Of a DNA stretch of 33,537 bases, positions 1 to 8,182 are shown piece by piece. How positions within the stretch are numbered: the first letter of the stretch is position 1; every line of letters starts with the position of its first letter. The DNA comes from Bacteroidota bacterium (lineage in GTDB: Bacteria > Bacteroidota > Bacteroidia > Chitinophagales > Chitinophagaceae), in assembly GCA_018267575.1 (NCBI GenBank), contig JAFDYF010000073.1, positions 1 to 33,537 on the forward strand, given 5' to 3'. A program made the position numbers and the translations under genes. The notes below the pieces were generated by a model that saw only the letters and a program-made list of their open reading frames with translations, was not told where the DNA came from and made no database searches.

Positions 1-59
1 GTTCCTTGATAGGTTCAACATCGGCTAAAGTATTTTTTAATAGCACAACACGTTACTAT
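1..59 (-). repeat. Structured 3'-flanking repeat, copy A (truncated by window edge)
   Basis: Read on the minus strand, this sequence begins one base after the stop codon of the beta-helix gene. It matches positions 33334-33394 on the plus strand at roughly 50 of about 60 bases, with small gaps. Shared blocks are AACGTGTTGTGCTATTAAA, GCCGATGTTGAA and ATCAAGG. The copy runs off the window at base 1, so its full length is unknown. Both copies follow a gene's stop codon in the same orientation, which suggests a dispersed intergenic element. I cannot assign it to a named family. Confidence 0.75.
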
Positions 60-60
60 A

Positions 61-2415
61 TTACTTTAGGTTCAATATAATGGATTGTACCTGCTGGTTG
101 CGTTTAACTTTTACCTCCATCTTGCCCTTCCAGTTTACGGACTGATATTCACTGATCAGGTCAAAAATATTTTTTACTGGTTTTCCCTCGGCTTCCAGAA
201 TCACATCTTTCGGTTGAAGCCCTGAATTGATTTTGCTGGGGTTTTGAACCGAAACCACAATCACTCCTTGTTCATTATCCAAACCAAAGGCTGACCGATC
301 ACCAAGCCCAGATACATTCCGGATAGTTGCATCTAACCATTCAATAAGAGCATCGTTTTTATTATTTGCGGTTGGCGGCATCACCAATTCTGGAATGGGA
401 ATTTTTTCGGCTATTGCTTTTAGTTTAGGATTGACAACACCAAAATGTGCTTCATCAAAATTTTTGAAGCCCAGTTTTAAAGCAGGGCTTGTCGTTGCAA
501 CCATATAATCCCCTTTGGCTGCGTCCTCAAACTTGGGGTTGCCGAATAAGCTATGCATATCGGTATGGTTTTGTCTGGCTTTGGCCAAGGACAAAGAATC
601 GGGGAATAAATTATAATCCACTTCCTTGCCCCATTGAACAATCCCGATGGGATAATAATTGCGGGTAACAATATTTTTCCGAAACACATCCCCACTGTTT
701 TTGAACCATACATGTGGGTGAAAAGAATTATTGATGATGATATTGTTCTCAACCACCCGATAAAATCCTTCACGCAATTTGAGCCCACCATTCAAACAGA
801 TATTGTCATAAATATGATAGTTGCTGGAACCATCATCCAGATCGATATCCCATCCATGATCGCAACGGAAACGGTTATGATGGATCTGTATTGTTTTTAC
901 GGCATCCAATAAAATGGTTTCAGGATGAAGTGCTGCCATGCTGACCATATAATTTCGATTGGGGTTCCAATACCTGTCGCGCCCCCAAGAATTGAAAGAC
1001 CCATGGTCCCCGGTTTCCTGTACCGTATTAAAAACCTCATTGTATTCGATATCATGCCCGCCCCAACAGCCATCGCCGATATTGATTCCAGCACGGGGCG
1101 TATTGTAAATAGTATTGTTCTTCACCGTGATGCTTTGCGACATGGAAATCTCTACACCCGTAGCCTGTTTTTCCATCCTTCCGATATCGTGAATCAGATT
1201 ATCGTACACCAAACAATCGGATGGGTAGAGATCATTTTTTGGACCAGACGTTTTGTCGATGTTTTCATAAGGCAATGACTGGTCATAATTGAAGGCGGGA
1301 GAACGAACTGCGGAAATATCACCCACAAAGCAAATGGCACTGGAACCAATTTGACGGATATAATTACTGCTAATGGAAACATTTTTATTGTAGCCAGTGA
1401 CCATGATGGCATTTGCCCCCAATTGAAAAAAATCACAATCCGTTATTTTGCAATCCTTGGTTCCATCCATCGTGATAGCACCTTCCCGATGGATCATCCA
1501 ATCGCTTCGGAGCAAGGGTTCATATTTTTCAAAGAGTACCCTTTTTGTACCGGTGAAATTGATGTTGCTTATGCTAACATTTTTGAGCGGTTCTGTTTCG
1601 GTTCCTTTTAAAAGAAGGATAGACCTTAACCTTGATAATTCAACAACCCCTGACTTTAGCTCCAAGTTATTTCTGGGATAATAAAAAAGCGTCTGCTTTT
1701 TTTTGTTGTAATACCATTCGCCCGGTGCATCCAATTCCTCAAAAATATTTTCCACAAACCTGAATTCTTTGTTAGGGGCTGATGGCCGGTTGTTTTGCCA
1801 GCCGCCAATCATGGATAATTTTCCCGTGGAATCCTTTCCGGTGATCAGGTAATGAAAACTTCCCCATTCGCCGCTATGCAAGGCATGGAAAAAACCGCCC
1901 GTGGGATCGGCCCATTTTTTTACACGCTCCTCGCTGATGGCATCTGCAGCCGTGCCATTGAAAACACGGGCATTGCTATCATAATTTGGATAACGAGCCA
2001 GTATCGCCGGTTTCCCATCGATGAGCATGGCGTCGGTTTCAAAGGGAACGGAAAGGGATGCTGAATAGATATGCTCGTTGTATTTTTTCCAAACCACCTG
2101 AAATTTTTCAGCCCCGCTAAATATGACTTTCTCGTTTTGATGGCCTTCTATCTTCAATTCCTTTCCTTTAAAATCATCTGAATTGATTTCGATGGTATTG
2201 GCTGGATAGTAGGTTCCTTTTCGAAAATAAATATTGATTTCTTTTGAATTGCTTTTTCTGGCCACAATCAAAGCTTGTTCAATGCTGGCAAATGGGTGCC
2301 TAAGGTTTCCAGATGATTTATCATCCCCCTTCACCGAAACAAATATTTTCAACTGCCCATTACTAGGGAATATCATCGATAAAAAAACGATAGCAAGCAA
2401 TAATATCTTTTTCAT
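61..2415 (-). CDS. Secreted right-handed beta-helix enzyme with C-terminal PDZ domain (GH141-like?)
   Basis: This is a protein of about 784 aa with a signal peptide (MKKILLLAIVFLSMIFPSNG). The ATG at 2415 is preferred because it starts the signal peptide directly. An in-frame ATG at 2424 is possible, and further upstream there is only a TTG. Residues about 20-110 look like the DUF1565-type start of carbohydrate-active beta-helix proteins (VSVKGDD...GTYY). A middle segment contains EELDAPGEWYYN, followed by many short beta-helix turns to about residue 660, including GDHGSFNSWGRDRYW near 467-482. From memory this layout resembles GH141 (fucosidase/xylanase-type) proteins, but I could not verify it. 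The last 70 or so residues (GVIVVSVQNPSKINSGLQPKDVILEAEGKPV split over a typical PDZ pattern: G-V-V...SGL-x-x-D-V-I...G) form a PDZ-like domain. It is the last gene of the PUL operon, 75 bp after the MFS gene. Its likely role is periplasmic attack on a side chain or backbone linkage. The linkage cleaved is unknown. Confidence 0.8.
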   Translation of the reverse strand: MKKILLLAIVFLSMIFPSNGQLKIFVSVKGDDKSSGNLRHPFASIEQALIVARKSNSKEINIYFRKGTYYPANTIEINSDDFKGKELKIEGHQNEKVIFSGAEKFQVVWKKYNEHIYSASLSVPFETDAMLIDGKPAILARYPNYDSNARVFNGTAADAISEERVKKWADPTGGFFHALHSGEWGSFHYLITGKDSTGKLSMIGGWQNNRPSAPNKEFRFVENIFEELDAPGEWYYNKKKQTLFYYPRNNLELKSGVVELSRLRSILLLKGTETEPLKNVSISNINFTGTKRVLFEKYEPLLRSDWMIHREGAITMDGTKDCKITDCDFFQLGANAIMVTGYNKNVSISSNYIRQIGSSAICFVGDISAVRSPAFNYDQSLPYENIDKTSGPKNDLYPSDCLVYDNLIHDIGRMEKQATGVEISMSQSITVKNNTIYNTPRAGINIGDGCWGGHDIEYNEVFNTVQETGDHGSFNSWGRDRYWNPNRNYMVSMAALHPETILLDAVKTIQIHHNRFRCDHGWDIDLDDGSSNYHIYDNICLNGGLKLREGFYRVVENNIIINNSFHPHVWFKNSGDVFRKNIVTRNYYPIGIVQWGKEVDYNLFPDSLSLAKARQNHTDMHSLFGNPKFEDAAKGDYMVATTSPALKLGFKNFDEAHFGVVNPKLKAIAEKIPIPELVMPPTANNKNDALIEWLDATIRNVSGLGDRSAFGLDNEQGVIVVSVQNPSKINSGLQPKDVILEAEGKPVKNIFDLISEYQSVNWKGKMEVKVKRNQQVQSIILNLK

Positions 2416-2490
2416 TGTTGTCATTGATTCATTTAAACCATCAAGCAAAAAACAATAGGGATTGAAGCCTACTAATGTTTTGGAACCACA

Positions 2491-3783
2491 TCATAAAACT
2501 ACCCGTTTCATCTTGGGTACCAAAAAATGCATGATGACCCATGCAATCAAATAAGCAGAACCACAAATCAGGAATATCAAATTATAACCCGCATTTTTAT
2601 CACCCGCTTCCTTGAAGTGTTCCAAAATATTTCCGACCAACAAAGGGAAAAGAATTCCACCCACAGAACCTGCCATGCCCCCAATCCCCACCACCGAGCT
2701 GATTGCTTTTTTGGGAAAGAGGTCGGATGCTACTGTATAAATATTGGCGCTCCATGCTTGGTGGGCCGCAGCAGCCAAACTGATCAATGCCACAGCCACC
2801 CACATATTGGTGGCACCACGGGCGGTCATGATCGGCACCACGCATAATGCAAAAAACAGCATGGCGACTTTTCGCGATTTATAAGCGCTCCATCCTCTTT
2901 TGATAAAATAGGAAGAAAGATAGCCCCCACCAATACTACCAATGGTGGTAGCAGTATATACAATCACTAATGCCCATCCCGGTTTTTTAAGATCTAAATG
3001 AAATGTGCTGCTAAAATAATCGGGCAACCAAAATAAAAAGAACCACCATACAGGGTCTGTCATAAATTTGCCGACCACGAAGGCCCAAGTCTGACGAATA
3101 GAAAAAAGCTTTCCCCAAGATAGCTTCTTGCCATCATTGGCTTCCTCCTCCTTTTCATCAAGGTCGCTATGGATATAATCGAATTCAGCTTTGCTAACCC
3201 TTTTTTGCTTGGATGGAATTTCATAAAAGATGATCCAAAAAACTAACCATATCAAACCCAGCGCACCTGTGATCCAAAAAGCTTCTTGCCAACCATAGGC
3301 ACCCAATATCCATGGCACCAAGATAGGTGCGACCACCGCCCCGATATTTGCACCAGAATTAAAGATTCCCGTCGCCAATGCCCTTTCTTTTTTGGGAAAC
3401 CATTCCGTGACCGATTTGATGGCCGCAGGAAAATTGCCAGATTCACCCAGCCCGAGCCCTACCCTAGCCATGGTAAACCCAAGAGTGGATTTGGCAAGCG
3501 CATGCCCCATCGCCGCAATGCTCCAAGCAATAATAGAAATGATATAACCGAGTTTGGTACCAATCTTATCGATCAATCGGCCAAAGATCAGCAGACCTAC
3601 CGCATACGATGCCTGAAAAGCCATCACGATATAGCCATAATCTTTTTCATCCCAATTGAAGGCTTTGTCCAATGTGGGCTTCAACAAACCAATCACCTGC
3701 CGATCGAGATAATTGATAGAAGTGGCGAAGAACAATAAAGCAACAACAACCCATCTATATTTTCCAATTTGTGAAGTCGGCAT
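2491..3783 (-). CDS. MFS hexuronate transporter, ExuT-like (anion:cation symporter family)
   Basis: This 430-aa protein has about 12 hydrophobic segments. TM1 carries NYLDRQVIG, as in the ExuT/GudP/DgoT group. A loop 2-3 motif, GRLIDKIGTKLG, fits MFS motif A. A charged cytoplasmic loop (about residues 195-220, rich in K, E and D) separates the two six-helix halves. Family members move uronates or related sugar acids with protons across the inner membrane. Between kduD and the last PUL enzyme, the natural cargo is the unsaturated uronate (or its linear keto form) released by GH88. That would feed cytoplasmic KduI and KduD. The ATG at 3783 fits the family N-terminus (MPTSQIGKYRW). The exact substrate is inferred from context only. 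Confidence 0.9.
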   Translation of the reverse strand: MPTSQIGKYRWVVVALLFFATSINYLDRQVIGLLKPTLDKAFNWDEKDYGYIVMAFQASYAVGLLIFGRLIDKIGTKLGYIISIIAWSIAAMGHALAKSTLGFTMARVGLGLGESGNFPAAIKSVTEWFPKKERALATGIFNSGANIGAVVAPILVPWILGAYGWQEAFWITGALGLIWLVFWIIFYEIPSKQKRVSKAEFDYIHSDLDEKEEEANDGKKLSWGKLFSIRQTWAFVVGKFMTDPVWWFFLFWLPDYFSSTFHLDLKKPGWALVIVYTATTIGSIGGGYLSSYFIKRGWSAYKSRKVAMLFFALCVVPIMTARGATNMWVAVALISLAAAAHQAWSANIYTVASDLFPKKAISSVVGIGGMAGSVGGILFPLLVGNILEHFKEAGDKNAGYNLIFLICGSAYLIAWVIMHFLVPKMKRVVL

Positions 3784-3840
3784 CGTTAGTGATTTTATAT
3801 AATGATCGATTCAATAAATATTTTTTCCTCCTGAGTTTTG

Positions 3841-3994
3841 CCACGAAGACACTAAGACAGAAAGAAGCATAAAGAAAACCATGCATCTTTTATGTTTTAG
3901 AGATATCTCACTGTTTCTCCACGGTTTCTCTGTGTTTGACCTCCTTTACCTCTGTGGTAAATACTAACCGCAGAGACGGAGAGGCACAGAGAAA
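3841..3994. repeat. Intergenic cluster of short-unit repeats with an inverted pair
   Basis: This lies in the 223-bp gap between kduD and the MFS gene. From 3841 there are degenerate units of the CACGAAGA/CACTAAGA type. Positions 3925-3958 and 3967-3994 form an inverted pair around an 8-bp spacer. The right arm begins ACCGCAGAGACGGAGAGG, and the left arm, read in reverse complement, begins ACCACAGAGG and ends CACAGAGAAA like the right arm. The right arm recurs at 12801-12826 in another gap of the same operon. It could form a hairpin in the operon transcript. I recall similar sequences between genes in many environmental bacteria but cannot name the element. Confidence 0.7.
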
Positions 3995-4006
3995 AATACA
4001 TCAATA

Positions 4007-4768
4007 CTATCTCCCCATCCAACCGCCATCCACGGTAATTATGGTTCCATGAATATAGTCAGATGCGTTGGAAGAGAGAAAAACAATGGGGCCCTTCATA
4101 TCATCGGGTGTTCCCCACCGACCTGCTGGGATGCGTTCTAAAATAGATTTACTCCTTTGCTCATCGGCGCGCAGGGCTTCGGTATTATCGGTTTCAATAT
4201 AGCCGGGCGCAATGCCATTTACATTCACCCCCTTGGATGCCCACTCATTGGCAAAAGCTTTTACCAAGGAGGCGATAGCCGCCTTACTGGCCGCATACCC
4301 CGGCACATTGATGCCACCCTGAAAACTCAAGAGGGATGCTGTGAAAATAATTTTTCCGTTCCCTCTCTTAATCATCTCCTTGCCAATTTCTCTTGTTAGG
4401 ATAAATGGGGCTGTCTGGTTTACCGCAATCACTTCATCCCAATATGCATCGCTATGTACTGCAGCGGGGTTTCGTTTGATTGTCCCCGCATTGTTCACGA
4501 GTATATCAATGATGGGATGATCAGTTTTTAGTTTTTCAATAAATGAATATAATGCTTCCCGATTTCCAAAATCGCATTGATACCCATAAAATTTTCTCCC
4601 AATCGTTTTCACCGCTTTTTCGACCTCACTATTTTTTCCCAGGCTTGCGGAAACGCCAAGGATATCCGCACCCGCTTCCGCCAAGGCTTCTGCCATGGCT
4701 TTGCCAATTCCCCTTTTGCAACCGGTAACCAAAGCTGTCTTTCCGGATAGATCTAATGTTATACTCAT
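4007..4768 (-). CDS. kduD: 2-dehydro-3-deoxy-D-gluconate 5-dehydrogenase (SDR family)
   Basis: This 253-aa classical short-chain dehydrogenase carries the glycine-rich NAD(P) site TGCKRGIG (residues 15-22), NNAG (92-95), catalytic Ser145, and the Tyr158/Lys162 pair in YAASK. It ends with the usual DGGW tail (VDGGWMGR). The opening LSGKTALVTGCKRGIGKAMA is typical of KduD/gluconate 5-dehydrogenase-type SDRs. KduD interconverts 3-deoxy-D-glycero-2,5-hexodiulosonate and 2-keto-3-deoxy-D-gluconate in the cytoplasm, directly after KduI. It lacks a signal peptide. It starts 9 bp after the DUF4861 gene stop, so the two are almost certainly cotranscribed. Sequence alone cannot fully exclude gluconate 5-dehydrogenase activity, but kduI two genes upstream supports KduD. 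Confidence 0.9.
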   Translation of the reverse strand: MSITLDLSGKTALVTGCKRGIGKAMAEALAEAGADILGVSASLGKNSEVEKAVKTIGRKFYGYQCDFGNREALYSFIEKLKTDHPIIDILVNNAGTIKRNPAAVHSDAYWDEVIAVNQTAPFILTREIGKEMIKRGNGKIIFTASLLSFQGGINVPGYAASKAAIASLVKAFANEWASKGVNVNGIAPGYIETDNTEALRADEQRSKSILERIPAGRWGTPDDMKGPIVFLSSNASDYIHGTIITVDGGWMGR

Positions 4769-4777
4769 ACACTAATA

Positions 4778-5899
4778 TTATTTCAATTCGATTTTTAATG
4801 GGTTTTGCAATTCTTTTCTAAATTTTTCCACATAGGCTTTCCATTCATTTGCATTGGTAATAATACCTGCCTTATCCCAACAAGCTCCGGTATAATATTC
4901 AAAACCTTGATTGGATGTATCTGACAAAGCCAATAATTGTCTCTCGTTCATCATCATTCTTTTTATCGGTTCTAATAAAATACTGGCCACGCCAGTGGTG
5001 CCATTATTCCCTTGGCTTGGTTGCCAATAAACCATGGTCCCATTTTCTTCGTTAAAGAATTCCACCCCCGGTTTATTTCTTTTTGCCTGACCTACCACCA
5101 CAGGCAATGGGTTTGCATGATCATAGGAAAACGCAACCCGAAAATGGTTTAATTGTGATCCCGCATCCAATGAAATGGTTTTGGTGACTTTTACTTTTTC
5201 CCCTGCCACATCCCATGCATCATATATGAGTTGAAAACTAGAGCGGATGGGACCATTATCCAAGATTTTATAAGCGTGGTAGTTTTTGGGATAATAAATG
5301 GAATCATTTTTATAAGGTGCAATATCACCGGCACCCAAGGTAAAGCCAACAGAATAGCAATCCAACCCGTCACCATGATCCACATGATAGTCATTTCTTT
5401 TGTAGCGTTCATTGATGACCAATTTATCTGTACGCTTTACCCACACATCTAAGCCATACGCATTTTCATTGGTGGTTTCCAAGGCTTTCCCATACATTCG
5501 GTAAGCAATCCGGTCGTTTTCCCAAGCAAAATCATCCTTTCGTTCTGGAACATAGCGGCAATAGGTTTTTGCCACAAAAGGCATGTGCTTTCCTTTTTGC
5601 AAATTCATTTTTACCGAAGCATGAGAACCAACGGTTACCTGTACCAACAGTTGTTGGATATTTTCCTTTCCTTGGTACTCCAATTGATACACTAATTCCT
5701 TTTTGGTTTTCACATCAACCACTTTAAAATTTGCAGTGTCAATAGCCCCCCATTTGGCAATGATATCGGTCCAAGAAATACCTACCACCTGATCAGTGAA
5801 GGCAATAGAAGAATTGTTGCTAATAACAATTGTTCTTTCTTGTGCTTGCAAAAAATTGTTTAGAAAAAAGCTTAGTACGAGTGTGAATACTATTTTCAT
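4778..5899 (-). CDS. DUF4861 family secreted protein
   Basis: This protein of about 373 aa has a signal peptide (MKIVFTLVLSFFLNNFLQAQ). An upstream in-frame ATG at 6016 would add 39 residues, but that stretch is a translated inverted repeat (MRHIRHMRE, YVPYVSYV), so the start at 5899 is preferred. The body matches what I know of DUF4861: an N-terminal beta-rich part (TIVISNNSSIAFTDQVVGI), then YCRYVPERKDDFAWENDRIAYRMYG split around WENDRIA, then NAYGLDVWVKR and DYHVDHGDGLDCYSVG. The His-, Asp- and Tyr-rich conserved blocks suggest an enzyme or sugar-binding protein. Members commonly occur in PULs with uronate enzymes. The biochemical function is unknown to me. Export and the position between kduI and kduD imply work on periplasmic oligosaccharides or on the released unsaturated uronate. 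Confidence 0.85.
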   Translation of the reverse strand: MKIVFTLVLSFFLNNFLQAQERTIVISNNSSIAFTDQVVGISWTDIIAKWGAIDTANFKVVDVKTKKELVYQLEYQGKENIQQLLVQVTVGSHASVKMNLQKGKHMPFVAKTYCRYVPERKDDFAWENDRIAYRMYGKALETTNENAYGLDVWVKRTDKLVINERYKRNDYHVDHGDGLDCYSVGFTLGAGDIAPYKNDSIYYPKNYHAYKILDNGPIRSSFQLIYDAWDVAGEKVKVTKTISLDAGSQLNHFRVAFSYDHANPLPVVVGQAKRNKPGVEFFNEENGTMVYWQPSQGNNGTTGVASILLEPIKRMMMNERQLLALSDTSNQGFEYYTGACWDKAGIITNANEWKAYVEKFRKELQNPLKIELK

Positions 5900-5920
5900 T
5901 GATTCTTGATTTAGGTTTTT

Positions 5921-6001
5921 AACCACATAAGACACATAAGGCACATAAGGTTTGTTCGATACTGCGATTTCCCTCATGTGTCTTATGTGCCTCATGTGGT
6001 T
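5921..6001. repeat. Long inverted repeat of 9-nt units (CACATAAGG type)
   Basis: Two 30-nt arms (5921-5950 and 5972-6001) flank a 21-nt loop. Each arm holds three tandem 9-nt units of the type CACATAAGR, capped by AACC. The left arm and the reverse complement of the right arm agree at 26 of 30 positions, and all four differences are A/G transitions. The element fills nearly all of the 117-bp gap between kduI and the DUF4861 gene. The operon transcript could fold here into a long imperfect hairpin. A role in RNA stability or processing is possible but unproven. Confidence 0.85.
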
Positions 6002-6016
6002 CAAATAAAAAATCAT

Positions 6017-6859
6017 TTATTTTAAAGAACCGATTGTACAGTGATCCATATCCCCATAGTCCAGGTTTTCGCCTGCCATGCCCCAAATAAAAGTATAATT
6101 TGAAGTGCCCGCCCCTGCATGGATAGACCAGTTTGGGGAAATAACGGCCTGCTCATTCTGCATCCAGATATGCCTCGTTTCTTGTGGCTGCCCCATAAAA
6201 TGACAAACACTTTGTCCCGCTTGCAAATCAAAATAAAAATAGGCTTCCATACGCCGATCATGTGTATGTGGGGGCATCGTGTTCCAAACACTTCCTGTTT
6301 TTAACTCGGTCATGCCCATCTGCACTTGGCAGACTTCCAACACTTCACTTACAATCAGTTTGTTGATTGTACGGTGGTTGGCATTTTCCATTGACCCCAT
6401 TTCTACTTTTATTGTTTTTTCGCCGCCAATTTTTTTTGCAGGAAATGGTTGGTGGGCCGGTGCTGAATTGATATAAAACTTAGCTGGCTTGTTTACCTCT
6501 ATTGAATCGAACAGCACTTGCCGGGAGCCTTTACCAATATACAATGCTTCTTTGTGCTGAAGCTGGAACACAATGCCATCCAGTGTAACCTTGCCGGCAC
6601 CACCCACATTGATGATGCCCATCTCCCTTCGCTCCAAAAAATAATTAGCTTTAAGTTCCTCGGGGCATGGCATAGTAATGGTTTCTTTCAAGGGCATAAT
6701 ACCACCCACCATATATCGGTCGTAATAAGAAAGTACCAGATGCACTTCATCTTCCCCAAATAATTTTTCTATCAGAAAATTTTGCCTTAACTGAGCGGTA
6801 TTCATTTTCTCCACCTCCGCCGGGCTACAAGCATACCTGCTTTCAAAAAATAGTTGCAT
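6017..6859 (-). CDS. kduI: 5-dehydro-4-deoxy-D-glucuronate isomerase
   Basis: This 280-aa cytoplasmic cupin-type isomerase has the usual family length. The metal-binding set is complete: His198 and His200 in PPHTHDRR, Glu205 in RMEAYFYF, and His247 in WSIHAGAGT. It converts 4-deoxy-L-threo-5-hexosulose uronate, formed spontaneously from unsaturated uronate, to 3-deoxy-D-glycero-2,5-hexodiulosonate, the KduD substrate. The start MQLFFESRYA is the family N-terminus, so the ATG at 6859 is well supported. It follows the DUF2264 gene by 35 bp. Together with kduD it is the strongest evidence that the PUL processes beta-eliminated uronates. Confidence 0.97.
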   Translation of the reverse strand: MQLFFESRYACSPAEVEKMNTAQLRQNFLIEKLFGEDEVHLVLSYYDRYMVGGIMPLKETITMPCPEELKANYFLERREMGIINVGGAGKVTLDGIVFQLQHKEALYIGKGSRQVLFDSIEVNKPAKFYINSAPAHQPFPAKKIGGEKTIKVEMGSMENANHRTINKLIVSEVLEVCQVQMGMTELKTGSVWNTMPPHTHDRRMEAYFYFDLQAGQSVCHFMGQPQETRHIWMQNEQAVISPNWSIHAGAGTSNYTFIWGMAGENLDYGDMDHCTIGSLK

Positions 6860-6894
6860 AAAAAATATTTAGGGTTGACAATTTAATTTGCAGA

Positions 6895-8154
6895 TTAATA
6901 ATCCACCGCATAATCTTTCTTGAATGGCTTACCACTCCATGCTCTTACGGATGTCCATTCTGTGAAGGGCCCGGTCCAAAAAACATGATCGGTTGGGAGC
7001 CCAAGCGATAAAAAACCGAGAGAGGTCAAATACATACTTCCCGAATTAGAATAATAATCTGCGATATTTGGTTGATGGCCAGCGAAACCAAGTTGAAGCC
7101 AGCCATCTTTTGTAAAAATACCTTCCTGACCAAACATCCTTTTCATGACAGCGGTCATCGCACACCTCACTTGCGGTTGTGAAATTTCCTCTGGTAATTT
7201 ATCCATCCACGATAATTTCACCAAGGGCTGAAAAGCGCCAATACGATAAGTAGCGGAACGACCAAACACGGGATACGTGCCTTCGGGAGAGATAAACCTT
7301 TCCAAAAATTCAGCATAACGCTGCATCCTTTTTAAAGCAAGGTCATATTTAGCTTGGTCTACTTTGCCTTTCCCTACCAGCACATGCAGTATATCCAATA
7401 GCATTGGCTGGATCACATAGCCATTGTAGTAGTCGAAATGGAAATGGGGACCATCGCTATACCAGCCATCACCCACATACCATTGTTCCACTTTTTGTAC
7501 CGCGGTATCAATGGTTTCAGATTTGTATTCTTCACCAATAGACAATAAAAAGGTTTCCACCATGGCCGCAAAGAGCAGCCAATTGTTGTTGGGCGGTTTT
7601 ATTCTGCGCAATTGTTTGAACTCTTCAACATAACGCTGCTTGGTATTTGCATCAAGTGGTTGCCAAAAAACCAAGGGGGATTGAATAAATGATTGTGCGA
7701 TATAAGCCGCATCCACCAAAGGTTGAGAGGCCTTTCGCCAATTCAAATAATCAGGACTATTGGGGTCAACGGCATGGGCATGTGATAACAATATCTGTTT
7801 GGTGAGCAGGTTTCTTTTTTTCCCCTCCATCGTATCGTCGATGGGCAAGGAAAGCCAGGGGGTAAGACCGATGATCAATCTGCCAAAAGCTTCCATATAA
7901 GCAACAGAACGGTCACGGTTATCCCAAGCGGGGCTATATTCAACAGGCATATTTTTTCGAAGTTCGCCCTTGCTCATGTTGCTCAATACCGGCGTGGCTA
8001 TCTTGCCCAGTAAGTCGGCCCAATAAACCCGATCGCTTTTTTCTGGTGGAGCATCCAACAAATTTTCCCTGCCCGATGCTTTAACAGTAATGCCCGGCAA
8101 AATTCCCGAAAGGCTCAATAGCGATGATCTTTTGATAAAATCTTTTCTTTTCAT
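6895..8154 (-). CDS. DUF2264 family protein, exported alpha/alpha-barrel
   Basis: This 419-aa protein has an N-terminal export signal (MKRKDFIKRSSLLSLSGILPG) that is Tat-like in shape but lacks a twin arginine. The body matches DUF2264: SPAWDNRDRSVAYMEAFGRL, GLTPWLSLP, NNNWLLFAAMVE, and the hallmark YVGDGWYSDGPHFHFDYYNG (residues about 228-247), followed later by a block containing YPVFGRSATYRIG. The repeated helix pairs with aromatic and acidic motifs suggest an (alpha/alpha)6 toroid like those of GH88, GH105 and heparinase II/III enzymes. It sits between the lyase gene (28 bp gap) and kduI (35 bp gap), so it is in the same transcript. A glycosidase or lyase acting on uronate oligosaccharides is plausible. 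The reaction is not established from sequence. Confidence 0.9.
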   Translation of the reverse strand: MKRKDFIKRSSLLSLSGILPGITVKASGRENLLDAPPEKSDRVYWADLLGKIATPVLSNMSKGELRKNMPVEYSPAWDNRDRSVAYMEAFGRLIIGLTPWLSLPIDDTMEGKKRNLLTKQILLSHAHAVDPNSPDYLNWRKASQPLVDAAYIAQSFIQSPLVFWQPLDANTKQRYVEEFKQLRRIKPPNNNWLLFAAMVETFLLSIGEEYKSETIDTAVQKVEQWYVGDGWYSDGPHFHFDYYNGYVIQPMLLDILHVLVGKGKVDQAKYDLALKRMQRYAEFLERFISPEGTYPVFGRSATYRIGAFQPLVKLSWMDKLPEEISQPQVRCAMTAVMKRMFGQEGIFTKDGWLQLGFAGHQPNIADYYSNSGSMYLTSLGFLSLGLPTDHVFWTGPFTEWTSVRAWSGKPFKKDYAVDY

Positions 8155-8182
8155 GAGTCAATAATTAGAAGATTTAAAAACT

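Noticed and set aside
1351..1611. Long open frames antisense to the beta-helix, MFS, SusC and HTCS genes
   Set aside because: They lie inside well-supported genes on the other strand and have no domain features, so they are frame shadows.
3841..6001. Short tandem units considered as a CRISPR array
   Set aside because: Units are 9 nt with no unique spacers and are arranged as palindromic arms, and no cas gene is present.
5900..6016. 39-residue N-terminal extension of the DUF4861 protein
   Set aside because: The extension is a translation of the inverted 9-nt repeats, and a normal signal peptide starts at the ATG at 5899.
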